Assembly (NCBI RefSeq): GCF_009208555.1
Contig: NZ_WFLI01000001.1
Span: 62,001 to 126,000, forward strand
Length of the DNA: 64,000 nucleotides
DNA from: Janthinobacterium violaceinigrum
Lineage (GTDB): Bacteria > Pseudomonadota > Gammaproteobacteria > Burkholderiales > Burkholderiaceae_D
Reading direction: 5' to 3'
In this document: in pieces, positions 18,286-24,894 of the stretch
Numbering within the stretch: position 1 is the stretch's first letter
Layout: every line of letters starts with the position of its first letter
Translations under genes and position numbers: made by a program
The notes under the pieces: generated by a model
Database searches by the model: none
What the model was told of the DNA's origin: nothing
Seen by the model: only the letters and a program-made list of their open reading frames with translations

Positions 18286-18439
18286 GATATTTACTCCTGC
18301 TGCGATTGTGCGATTGATTGTTGACGCCTCAAGATGCCTCTTGCGACGAATCTTGTTATTATCGCAGCAAACCGCACCGCGACAGGGGCGACAATGTTAC
18401 CCTTTGCAACTTTCCACCCACTCCACAACAGGTACACGC

Positions 18440-18847
18440 ATGGCACTTGGCAACGATACACGCATTTCGCCCACGGCGGTGGTCCAGGCCCAACTGGACG
18501 CCTACAACGCCCACGATGTTGCCGCCTTGCTGGCCATCTATGCCGATGACGCGCAGCAATTCGAGCATCCCGATACCTTGCTGGCCACGGGCGGCGCGCA
18601 AATCGGTCCCCGTTTCACGGCCCGCTTTGCCGCCAGCCGGCCACGGGCGCAGTTGCTTAACCGCATCGCCTGCGGCAAGCTGGTGATCGACCATGAAATC
18701 GTCCATGGCGACACGCCGGACGGTGTTTCCGCGCAAGAACTGGTGGCGACATATGAAGTGGTGCAAGGGCGCATCGCGCGCGCCTGGTTCAGTTTTGGCC
18801 CACTGACGCGCTTGCGCGTAGCGCTGCCGGCCGATGTGCCGGCCTGA
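18440..18847 (+). CDS. NTF2-like (SnoaL-type) protein, C-terminus altered by frameshift
   Basis: This 135-aa product has the nuclear transport factor 2-like core: VVQAQLDAYNAHDVAALLAIYADDAQQFEHP at the N-terminus, then IDHEIVHGD and VATYEVVQGRIARAWF. Such small cone-fold proteins bind small hydrophobic ligands or act as isomerases; the substrate is not known. The last residues RVALPADVPA do not look like an NTF2 end but like the start of a GNAT protein, and the next frame continues LNALIARSG. I infer that a one-base deletion near 18838-18845 separates the two parts. Confidence 0.75.
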   Translation: MALGNDTRISPTAVVQAQLDAYNAHDVAALLAIYADDAQQFEHPDTLLATGGAQIGPRFTARFAASRPRAQLLNRIACGKLVIDHEIVHGDTPDGVSAQELVATYEVVQGRIARAWFSFGPLTRLRVALPADVPA

Positions 18848-18870
18848 ATGCGCTGATCGCCCGTTCCGGC

Positions 18871-19332
18871 GTGGAACTGAGCGCGGGATTCTATACGCAG
18901 GAGCAAGCCCAGGCCGTCACGCGCCACGTGTTCGGCGTCGATACGCAGCTCGTGGCCGACCAGACGTATTTCGTGATCGAGCGCGATGGCGCCATGCTGG
19001 CTTGCGGCGGCTGGAGCCGGCGTGCCACTCTGTATGGCGCCGACCGGGCCAAGAGCGGGCCGGACCCGCTGCTCGATCCGGCCAGCCAGCCGGGACGCAT
19101 CCGCGCCTTCTTTGTCGAGCCGACGGCCGTCCGCCAGGGATTGGGCAGCATGCTGATGCGCCATTGCGAAGGCCAGGCGCAAGCGGCCGGTTTCGGTGCG
19201 CTGGAACTGGCCGCCACCATGCCCGGCGTGCCGCTATACCTGGCCAGCGGTTTTGCCGTGACCGAAGAGTTTCATCTGGACTTGCCCGATGACATCAAAC
19301 TGCCGCTGGCGCGCATGCACAAGCGGCTGTAA
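18871..19332 (+). CDS. GNAT acetyltransferase, probably 5-prime truncated by frameshift
   Basis: The 153-aa frame begins at GTG 18871 with VELSAGFYTQEQAQAV and contains FFVEPTAVRQGLGSMLMRHCEGQ, the acetyl-CoA loop of the GNAT fold, and LYLASGFAVTEEFH. Family members normally have about 20 more residues at the start, ending in LNALIARSG; those codons are present in this frame from 18844 without an ATG, and the preceding RVALPADVPA lies in the NTF2 frame. The gene is thus either a truncated protein, a frameshifted gene, or a site of sequencing error. Confidence 0.7.
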   Translation: MELSAGFYTQEQAQAVTRHVFGVDTQLVADQTYFVIERDGAMLACGGWSRRATLYGADRAKSGPDPLLDPASQPGRIRAFFVEPTAVRQGLGSMLMRHCEGQAQAAGFGALELAATMPGVPLYLASGFAVTEEFHLDLPDDIKLPLARMHKRL

Positions 19333-19341
19333 GGACCTGCC

Positions 19342-20046
19342 TTACCAGGGCAACGGGGCCTTTTCGCCGTTGCCATGTTCGCCGTAGTACAGCGACGGCA
19401 AAAAGCGCGACAGATAGGTAAATTCGCTGTAGCAATGGCGCAGCAAGTTCAGGCCCAGCACGTCGGGCACGTCGCGCACGGGGTTCAAGCTGTTGCGTCC
19501 CAGCAGGAAGCGGCTGCGCAGCACGCAGCCCGTGGGCGTGTCGCGCGCTAGGTGCAGCATTTCGCCATCGAGCGGGTCGCCATGCGGGTCGAGCACCACA
19601 TGGTCGCCAAAGCCGATGCGCGCGCAGACGGCCGCCGACAGGGCGCCGCTGTCCCTGGCCAGCTGCAGTTGCGCGGGATCGAACACGTGTTTCGGATCGT
19701 GGAACTTCAGCTTGGCTTTCACGGGCGCGATGTCGCCCAGCGATTCCACGGCCTCGATCGAGGCGCCGTAGTAACTCTCTCCCTTTTTCCATGCACTGTT
19801 CCAGCCATGGTGCGCCACGTGGTCGTGCGGATGCCACCATTTGATGTGCTGCGTCGTCTCGAAAAACGTAAACCACCAGTCCAGCATGCGCCCGCTGCAG
19901 CCGTGCAGTTCCGTGCGGGCCGCCACCAGCAGGCAGCCGTCGGCCAGGCGCGTGATGCCCGTTTCCAGGTGCAGGGGAAACGGATCGAGCAAGTCGCCCG
20001 TGCCGGTGATGCTCCATGGAAATTGAATATGCGTGTAGCTCGTCAT
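19342..20046 (-). CDS. DAPG hydrolase (PhlG)-family protein
   Basis: This 234-aa protein fits the PhlG family, zinc hydrolases that cut the carbon-carbon bond of 2,4-diacetylphloroglucinol to monoacetylphloroglucinol. Visible family features are GCSGRMLDWWFTFF, KWWHPHDHVAHHGW with several His ligand candidates, and a C-terminal LLRHCYSEFTYLSRFLP with a His-Glu pair. Start ATG 20046 has a strong AAGGAGAAGG. A TetR gene is divergent 107 bp away with a palindromic site between, matching the phlG/phlH control logic known from Pseudomonas. No phl biosynthesis genes are here, so the natural substrate may be another acylphenol or a competitor's antibiotic. Confidence 0.8.
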   Translation of the reverse strand: MTSYTHIQFPWSITGTGDLLDPFPLHLETGITRLADGCLLVAARTELHGCSGRMLDWWFTFFETTQHIKWWHPHDHVAHHGWNSAWKKGESYYGASIEAVESLGDIAPVKAKLKFHDPKHVFDPAQLQLARDSGALSAAVCARIGFGDHVVLDPHGDPLDGEMLHLARDTPTGCVLRSRFLLGRNSLNPVRDVPDVLGLNLLRHCYSEFTYLSRFLPSLYYGEHGNGEKAPLPW

Positions 20047-20086
20047 GTCCTTCTCCTTTGTTAGGGTGAGACAATTATATATTAAA

Positions 20087-20103
20087 GAAACGTATATCGT
20101 TTC
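20087..20103. promoter_or_regulatory. Probable TetR operator
   Basis: GAAACG-TATAT-CGTTTC is a perfect 6-bp inverted repeat with a 5-bp spacer, 41 bp before the hydrolase start and 51 bp before the TetR start. The surrounding DNA is AT-rich, unlike the rest of the region, as expected of overlapping divergent promoters. A second imperfect half (GTTTCAGTG) follows at 20112. The regulator at 20154 is the obvious ligand. Confidence 0.65.
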
Positions 20104-20153
20104 CAAAATATGTTTCAGTGTAAAATTGCCCATCGATCAATATTGGAGCTGGC

Positions 20154-20828
20154 ATGCAGCAAGAAGAGAGCAAGGCCGTGCGTGGACGGGGCCGCCCGGC
20201 GCGGCCGCCCGAGGAAGCGCGCGAGGCGGCCGTGCAGGCGGCCACGTGGCTGCTGCTGCACGAAGGCTATGCGGCCACCACCATGGAAGCGGTGGCGCGC
20301 CACGCGGGCATGGCAAAGAAGTCGCTGTATCAATATGCGGCCAACCGCGAGGAACTCGTCGCCCTCGTGGTGCGGGGCTGGACGGATGGCTTCCTGCCGG
20401 CCATGGCGCATGACGCGGCCGCGCCCGGCGAGGTGCTGCCCTTGCTGAAGGAGATCTTGCAGGCGATGGCGGCGCGCGTGCTGACGGCCGATGCCGTGGG
20501 ACTGTTCCGCCTGCTGTGCACGGAGTTTCCCGCGCGCGCGGACTTGCTGGCCATGTACCAGCGCAACGGCATCGAGCGGGGCACGGCCTTGCTGGCCGAG
20601 TGGCTGGGACGCCAGGCCGCGCGCGGCCACGTGTCAGTCGGCAATGCGCCTGAACTGGCCGGCTTGCTGCTGGCCATGGTGATAGCCGAACCGCTGCGGC
20701 AGATGGCGCTGGGCTTGCTGGCACCCGTGCCCGCCTGGGATGCCGGACCCCGCATCGACGCGGCGCTGCGCCTGCTGGGCGGCTCGTCCTTCAGCGCGGC
20801 TGGTGCTTCAGCGCTTCGCGGCGGGTGA
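20154..20828 (+). CDS. TetR-family transcriptional regulator
   Basis: This 224-aa protein has an N-terminal TetR helix-turn-helix: AAVQAATWLLLHEGYAATT, then MEAVARHAGMAKKSLYQY (about residues 20-60), followed by a variable ligand-binding domain. The extended basic head (VRGRGRPARPPEEAREA) is common. It is divergent from the PhlG-like hydrolase with an inverted repeat between, so it probably represses the hydrolase and is released by a phenolic ligand. The last 38 bp overlap the convergent alkD gene. Confidence 0.88.
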   Translation: MQQEESKAVRGRGRPARPPEEAREAAVQAATWLLLHEGYAATTMEAVARHAGMAKKSLYQYAANREELVALVVRGWTDGFLPAMAHDAAAPGEVLPLLKEILQAMAARVLTADAVGLFRLLCTEFPARADLLAMYQRNGIERGTALLAEWLGRQAARGHVSVGNAPELAGLLLAMVIAEPLRQMALGLLAPVPAWDAGPRIDAALRLLGGSSFSAAGASALRGG

Positions 20829-21483
20829 GGGGAGACAGTTGCTGGCGGTGCGCGTCGGCAAACGCCGTCACGGCCTCGGGCGCGTGGCGCGCGTAGTCGC
20901 GCAAGGCCCAGCCGATGGCCTTGCGGATGAAAAACTCGTCTTCATGGGCCAGCGCCAGCGCCGCGCCGAATAGCCAGGCCGCATCCGTGTTGGCGCGCCA
21001 GCCCAGCTGGTGCAGCATGGCGATGCGGCGCAGCCAGTAGTCGTCGTGGCGCAGGGCTGTATCCATGTGCGCATGGCCGTCGCCGCCGCGCCGCAATTCC
21101 GCCTGCAGCACGTCGCCGACGATGCCCGCCATGCCGTCGACGCTGTCCCACCACGCGCGCTGGCGCACCAGCCCGAGCAGGGTGGGGATATGTTCTATGC
21201 CCAGTTGCCGCCGGTGCAGGGCCAGCATGTCCAGCGCCACGTGCTGGTATTCGCGTTCCGGCTGTTGCCACAGCAGCTGCGCATGTTCCAGCAGCGTTCC
21301 CCCATCGATACCCTTCAGGCCTGCCAGCAGGGTCCTGGCGGCCGTCCGCCGCTGCGGCGCTGCCACGCCCAGGAAAACGAACTGGTCGCGCATATAGGCC
21401 TGCATGGGCCCCGCACGGCCCGGTTCGGCAACCGCTTCCAGCGCGGCCTTCAATTCTGCATGTAAATCCATCGATTGGTCCAT
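20791..21483 (-). CDS. AlkD-type DNA alkylation repair protein
   Basis: This 230-aa protein is a HEAT-repeat DNA glycosylase of the AlkD family, which removes bulky or cationic alkylated bases such as 3-methyladenine and 7-methylguanine. Family features: MRDQFVFLGVAAPQRR at the N-terminus, EREYQHVALDML, WWDSVDGMAGIVGD (the Trp/Asp catalytic segment), LRRIAMLHQL, and FFIRKAIGWALRDYARHAPEAV near the end. ATG 21483 or 21471 could be the start; both lack a strong ribosome site. It overlaps the 3-prime end of the TetR gene by 38 bp. Confidence 0.9.
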   Translation of the reverse strand: MDQSMDLHAELKAALEAVAEPGRAGPMQAYMRDQFVFLGVAAPQRRTAARTLLAGLKGIDGGTLLEHAQLLWQQPEREYQHVALDMLALHRRQLGIEHIPTLLGLVRQRAWWDSVDGMAGIVGDVLQAELRRGGDGHAHMDTALRHDDYWLRRIAMLHQLGWRANTDAAWLFGAALALAHEDEFFIRKAIGWALRDYARHAPEAVTAFADAHRQQLSPLTRREALKHQPR

Positions 21484-21507
21484 CGCATCCCGTTAAGTTT
21501 CAGGCGT

Positions 21508-21532
21508 AAAAAAAGCGCCCCGAAGAGCGCTC
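21508..21532 (-). terminator. Intrinsic terminator of the parvulin gene
   Basis: On the minus strand AGCGC-loop-GCGCT is followed by a run of seven T (A-run 21508-21514 on plus). It lies 150 bp past the stop of the peptidylprolyl isomerase at 21683, with the R1 repeat in between. Confidence 0.7.
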
Positions 21533-21546
21533 TTGTCCAGCCATCC

Positions 21547-21682
21547 AAACGGCTGATAGAAGCGTAGCGAGCGGCAGCGATTTGTGGCCGAGACGCGCAA
21601 CCGTACGAAAGTACGGGGCCGCCGAGGCGGTGAGCATCGCAGGCCGCAAAGCGCGACGCGCAGTAGCTTATATCAGGCGTTT
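21547..21682 (+). repeat. Dispersed palindromic repeat family R1, copy B
   Basis: This 136-bp element has terminal inverted sequences AAACGGCTGATA and TATCAGGCGTTT, and a central hairpin CCGTAC-GAAA-GTACGG (21601-21616). It aligns, as reverse complement, with copy A (13117-13251): shared blocks include GCGTCGCGCTTTGCGGCCTG, GATGCTCACCG and TCTCGGCC. The hairpin stem differs from copy A by a compensating pair (G-C in A, A-T in B). It lies directly after the stop of the parvulin gene. Confidence 0.75.
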
Positions 21683-22459
21683 TTACTGGATTTTGGCTTT
21701 TTTCATCAGTTCGTCGCGGTAGGCGGCGAGTTTCTTCTGCTGCAGCGACTCGGCCACTTGGCCCTTGACTTCTTCCAGTGCCGGCAGCTTCGTCGGACGG
21801 GTTTCTTCCAGTTTGATCACGTGGAAGCCGAATTGCGATTGCACGGGCGTTTGCGTGACCTGGCCTGGTTTCAGGGCCACCATGGCGTCGGAGAATGGCT
21901 TCACGTACGAAGCTGGGCTAGCCCAGTCCAGGTCGCCGCCATTGGCAGCGGAACCGTCTTTCGATACTTTCGCCAGTTCTTCGAACTTGGCGCCGCCTTT
22001 CAGCTTGGCGATGATGTCTTTCGCTTCCGCTTCGGTGGCCACCAGGATGTGGCGAGCATGGTATTCCTTGTCGCCCGCCTGTGCCTTGAACTTGTCGTAT
22101 TCGGCCTTGATTTCAGCGTCCTTGACGGGGTTCTTCTTCACGTAGTCGGCCAGCAGGGCGTTGATGATGATGCTTTGACGGGCATTGTCGATCTGCGATT
22201 TGACTTCCGGACGGGTGCCGTAGCCTTGCTTGTCGGCTTCCTGGATCAGCACTTCGCGGCCGATCAGGTCTTTCTTGATGGCTTCGCGCAATTGCGGCGA
22301 ATCAGCTTGCTTGCCTTGGGCGACGACTTGCTTGACGACCTGGTCAACGCGCGACGATGGGATGGCCTTGCCATTCACGGTGGCGACGTTTTGCGCGAAC
22401 GCAGGGATCGCGACAACGGCGACCAGGGCTAAGATCAGGCGGGCTGGCTTCAAAATCAT
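21683..22459 (-). CDS. Periplasmic parvulin-type peptidylprolyl isomerase, paralogue 1
   Basis: This 258-aa protein has a signal peptide (MILKPARLILALVAVVAIP, cleaved after AFA), a SurA-like N-terminal helical part with LIGREVLIQEADKQG, and a PpiC/parvulin domain (about residues 130-225: YHARHILVATEAEAKDIIAKLKGG, GDLDWASPASYVKPFSDAM, GFHVIKLEETRP). It should catalyse prolyl cis-trans isomerisation of outer-membrane or secreted proteins. ATG 22459 is preferred to ATG 22465 because AGGA lies too close to the latter and because the paralogue aligns from here. It lies about 115 bp downstream of its tandem copy. Confidence 0.92.
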   Translation of the reverse strand: MILKPARLILALVAVVAIPAFAQNVATVNGKAIPSSRVDQVVKQVVAQGKQADSPQLREAIKKDLIGREVLIQEADKQGYGTRPEVKSQIDNARQSIIINALLADYVKKNPVKDAEIKAEYDKFKAQAGDKEYHARHILVATEAEAKDIIAKLKGGAKFEELAKVSKDGSAANGGDLDWASPASYVKPFSDAMVALKPGQVTQTPVQSQFGFHVIKLEETRPTKLPALEEVKGQVAESLQQKKLAAYRDELMKKAKIQ

Positions 22460-22540
22460 GTTCATTCCTAATAAATATACAAAAACCGATACGGAGAACG
22501 CGACTGCCGTGCAGTTCGCATTCAGGCGCAGAATACACGA

Positions 22541-22562
22541 CCGGCGCCGAAAAGGGCGCCGG
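22541..22562. terminator. Hairpin between the two parvulin genes
   Basis: CCGGCGCC and GGCGCCGG form an 8-bp perfect stem with a short A/G loop, 12 bp after the stop of the second parvulin gene. There is no T-run, so it may attenuate or stabilise rather than stop transcription. Confidence 0.4.
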
Positions 22563-22574
22563 GGAGGTCAGTTC

Positions 22575-23354
22575 TTATTGAACTTTCGCTTTTTTGATCA
22601 TTTCTTCCTGATACGCTTGCAGTTTCTTTTGCTGCAGCGCTTCGGCGATCTGTGGCTTGACTTCTTCCAGGGTCGGCAGTTTTGCCGCGCGGGTGTCGTC
22701 CAGCTTGATCACGTGGAAACCGTTAGGCGTTTGCACCGGGGTCTCGGTGACCTGGCCTTTTTGCAGTTTCACGAAGGCGTCGGAGAAGACTTTCGGGAAC
22801 GACGATGGGGCTGCCCAGTCCAGGTCGCCGCCGTTGTCGGCCGAACCGGCATCTTTCGATTGCTTGGCCAGGTCTTCGAACTTGGCGCCGCCTTTCAGCT
22901 TGGCGATGATGTCTTTCGCTTCGGCTTCGGTGCCCACCAGGATGTGGCGTACGTGGTATTCCTTGTCGCCCGTCTGGGCCACGAAGCGGTCGTATTCAGC
23001 CTTGATTTCAGCGTCGTTGACGGGATTCTTTTTCAGGTAGTCGCCGACCAGGGCGTTGATGACGATGGCTTGGCGTGCGTTCTCGATTTGCTGTTTGACA
23101 GCTGCATCTTTACCGAAACCTTTGTTTTCCGCTTCTTGCATCAGCACTTCACGGCCGATCAAGTCCTTCTTGATGGCTTCGCGCAATTGCGGCGAATCCG
23201 GTTGCTGGCCTTGGGCGACGACTTGCTTGACGACTGCATCAACGCGCGACGATGGGATAGGCTTGCCATTAACAACGGCAACATTTTGCGCAAAAACAGG
23301 TACCGCGACAACGGCGAGTAGTGCGATCAGCAAGCGGGCTGGCTTAAAAGTCAT
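22575..23354 (-). CDS. Periplasmic parvulin-type peptidylprolyl isomerase, paralogue 2
   Basis: This 259-aa protein is the tandem paralogue of the gene at 21683-22459 and aligns with it from end to end: signal peptide MTFKPARLLIALLAVVAVP, SSRVDAVVKQVVAQGQ, LIGREVLMQEAENKG, parvulin core YHVRHILVGTEAEAKDIIAKLKGG, and end GFHVIKLDDTRAAKLP. Differences concentrate in the N-terminal helices and near the start of the parvulin domain, as if clients differ. It follows bolA by about 110 bp on the same strand, a neighbourhood often seen in Oxalobacteraceae. Confidence 0.92.
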   Translation of the reverse strand: MTFKPARLLIALLAVVAVPVFAQNVAVVNGKPIPSSRVDAVVKQVVAQGQQPDSPQLREAIKKDLIGREVLMQEAENKGFGKDAAVKQQIENARQAIVINALVGDYLKKNPVNDAEIKAEYDRFVAQTGDKEYHVRHILVGTEAEAKDIIAKLKGGAKFEDLAKQSKDAGSADNGGDLDWAAPSSFPKVFSDAFVKLQKGQVTETPVQTPNGFHVIKLDDTRAAKLPTLEEVKPQIAEALQQKKLQAYQEEMIKKAKVQ

Positions 23355-23467
23355 TATTAAATCCTGTTAGGGAAAGTTTCGTAAAAAACGCATGGACAGA
23401 AAACGCGTGCATGGCGTTTGCGGCCAGCGGCATACCAGGTCGCCCCGGTACGCCAAAAACGCCATCC

Positions 23468-23770
23468 TTAACCTGCTTCGGACGGCGCCAAGGCCACAAT
23501 CGCCAATGCATGTATCTCATTATGCATCATATCGTGCACGGAATCATACACCAGTCGATGGCGCATGACGAGCCTGAGCCCCTCAAATTGACTAGAAATA
23601 ATGCGTAGATTGTAATGGCCACCGCCCGAGGCGGCGCCCGCATGGCCCCGGTGGCGCGCCGAGTCGTCTTCCAGCACGCATTCCAGAGGAGAAAGTGCCG
23701 TTTCCAGGCGGGTACGGATGCGCTGCATGCGCGTTTCCGGCGAAGTATTTTCGGTGAGGGTATTCATCAT
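23468..23770 (-). CDS. bolA: BolA-family protein
   Basis: This 100-aa protein has the BolA fold: MQRIRTRLETALSPLECVLEDDSARHRGHAGAASGGGHYNLRIIS, then FEGLRLVMRHRLVYDSVHDMMHNEIHALAIVAL. The H near residue 88 (MMHNEIHAL) is the conserved ligand that, with a monothiol glutaredoxin, binds [2Fe-2S] clusters; other roles are stress morphology and iron regulation. Its ATG overlaps the yciB stop by 4 bp, so the two are coupled. Confidence 0.92.
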   Translation of the reverse strand: MMNTLTENTSPETRMQRIRTRLETALSPLECVLEDDSARHRGHAGAASGGGHYNLRIISSQFEGLRLVMRHRLVYDSVHDMMHNEIHALAIVALAPSEAG

Positions 23771-24396
23771 GCGTCTTCCTTGATGTGTTTGGCCAGGAAC
23801 AGGGTTTGCGCCACGATGAAGGCAAAGAAAATGCCCGTCGCGCCAAACGCCTTGAAGCTGACCCAGGCAGCCATGTCGCCCTTGTACAGCACGAAGGCCA
23901 CGAACAGGTTCAGGGCACCGATGGCGCCGAAGAAGATGATCCATGCGGCCAGCAACTGGTTCCATACGGCATCGGGCAATTGCACTTGCGCTTCCATGGT
24001 CTTGCGGATCAGGTTTTTCTTGAAGCCCACGTGGGCAATCAAGAGGGCCAGGCCGGACAGCCAGTAGATCAGGGTCGGTTTCCATTTCAGGAAGAAATCG
24101 TCATGCAGGTAAATGCTGGCGCCGCCGAAGACGACAAAGATGAACAGCGACAGCCACAGCATGCCGTCGACCTTGCGGCCGCGCAGCAGCAGATAGCTGA
24201 CCTGGCAAGCGGTGGCGACGATGCCGACCAGGGTGGCGAGTATCCACGGGGCCTGGTCGGCCTTGATCAGGCCGCCGGACACGAAGCCGGACAGGTATTG
24301 CTGCACGAAATCGTGCGTGGCCGCTTCATACATGCCGCCCAGCTTGAAGGCGGCAAAGAAGGCGATCAGGGGGAATAGGTCGAATAGAAATTTCAT
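23767..24396 (-). CDS. yciB: Inner-membrane protein YciB (septation protein A family)
   Basis: This 209-aa protein has five to six transmembrane helices starting with MKFLFDLFPLIAFFAAF. The family motifs KWKPTLIYWLSG (about residues 105-116) and NLIRKTMEAQ are present. YciB interacts with cell-division and cell-envelope proteins and is linked to envelope integrity. The product is about 20-30 aa longer than the usual 180, through an insert near residues 22-50. It is co-transcribed with bolA, whose ATG overlaps its stop. Confidence 0.93.
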   Translation of the reverse strand: MKFLFDLFPLIAFFAAFKLGGMYEAATHDFVQQYLSGFVSGGLIKADQAPWILATLVGIVATACQVSYLLLRGRKVDGMLWLSLFIFVVFGGASIYLHDDFFLKWKPTLIYWLSGLALLIAHVGFKKNLIRKTMEAQVQLPDAVWNQLLAAWIIFFGAIGALNLFVAFVLYKGDMAAWVSFKAFGATGIFFAFIVAQTLFLAKHIKEDA

Positions 24397-24483
24397 GGCG
24401 AGACTTTACTATGAGCGTGGTGTAAACATCTTAGGAATGACTTAGGAGCAACATCGCTGCTCCTGAGCATCATTCCCGTGCCA

Positions 24484-24885
24484 TCAAGGCTGCGGATCGA
24501 AGCGCAGGGAGGCTGAATTGATGCAATAGCGCAAGCCGGTGGGCGGCGGGCCGTCCGGGAACACGTGGCCCAGGTGGGCGTCGCAGACGGCGCAGACGAT
24601 TTCCGTGCGCACCATGCCGTGGCTGCGGTCGACGATTTCCGTCACGTTGGCCGGGTCGAGCGCCTGGAAATAGCTGGGCCAGCCGCAGCCGGAATCGAAC
24701 TTCGTGTCCGACGCGAACAAGGGCGTGTTGCAGCAGACGCAGGTGTAGATGCCGTGTTCATGGTGGTCCCAGAACTTGCCCGTGAAGGCCCGTTCCGTGG
24801 CCGCGTGGCGTGTCACTTCGTATTGCATGGAATCGAGCATGGCGCGCCATTCGGCGTCCGTTTTCTTGACTTTATTCGTGGTCAT
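24484..24885 (-). CDS. msrB: Peptide-methionine (R)-S-oxide reductase MsrB
   Basis: MsrB reduces methionine-R-sulfoxide in oxidised proteins. The 133-aa product has the usual order: [29 protein letters not shown] with the first zinc Cxx[26 protein letters not shown] with the second CxxC, and RYCINSASL with the catalytic Cys near residue 121. It begins 9 bp after the stop of selO on the same strand, so both are in one operon, which fits a shared role in oxidative stress. Confidence 0.95.
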   Translation of the reverse strand: MTTNKVKKTDAEWRAMLDSMQYEVTRHAATERAFTGKFWDHHEHGIYTCVCCNTPLFASDTKFDSGCGWPSYFQALDPANVTEIVDRSHGMVRTEIVCAVCDAHLGHVFPDGPPPTGLRYCINSASLRFDPQP

Positions 24886-24894
24886 AATGACTCC

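Noticed and set aside
18440..19332. Programmed ribosomal frameshift joining NTF2 and GNAT
   Set aside because: No slippery heptamer or stimulatory structure is seen at 18838-18845; a simple indel or sequence error is more likely.
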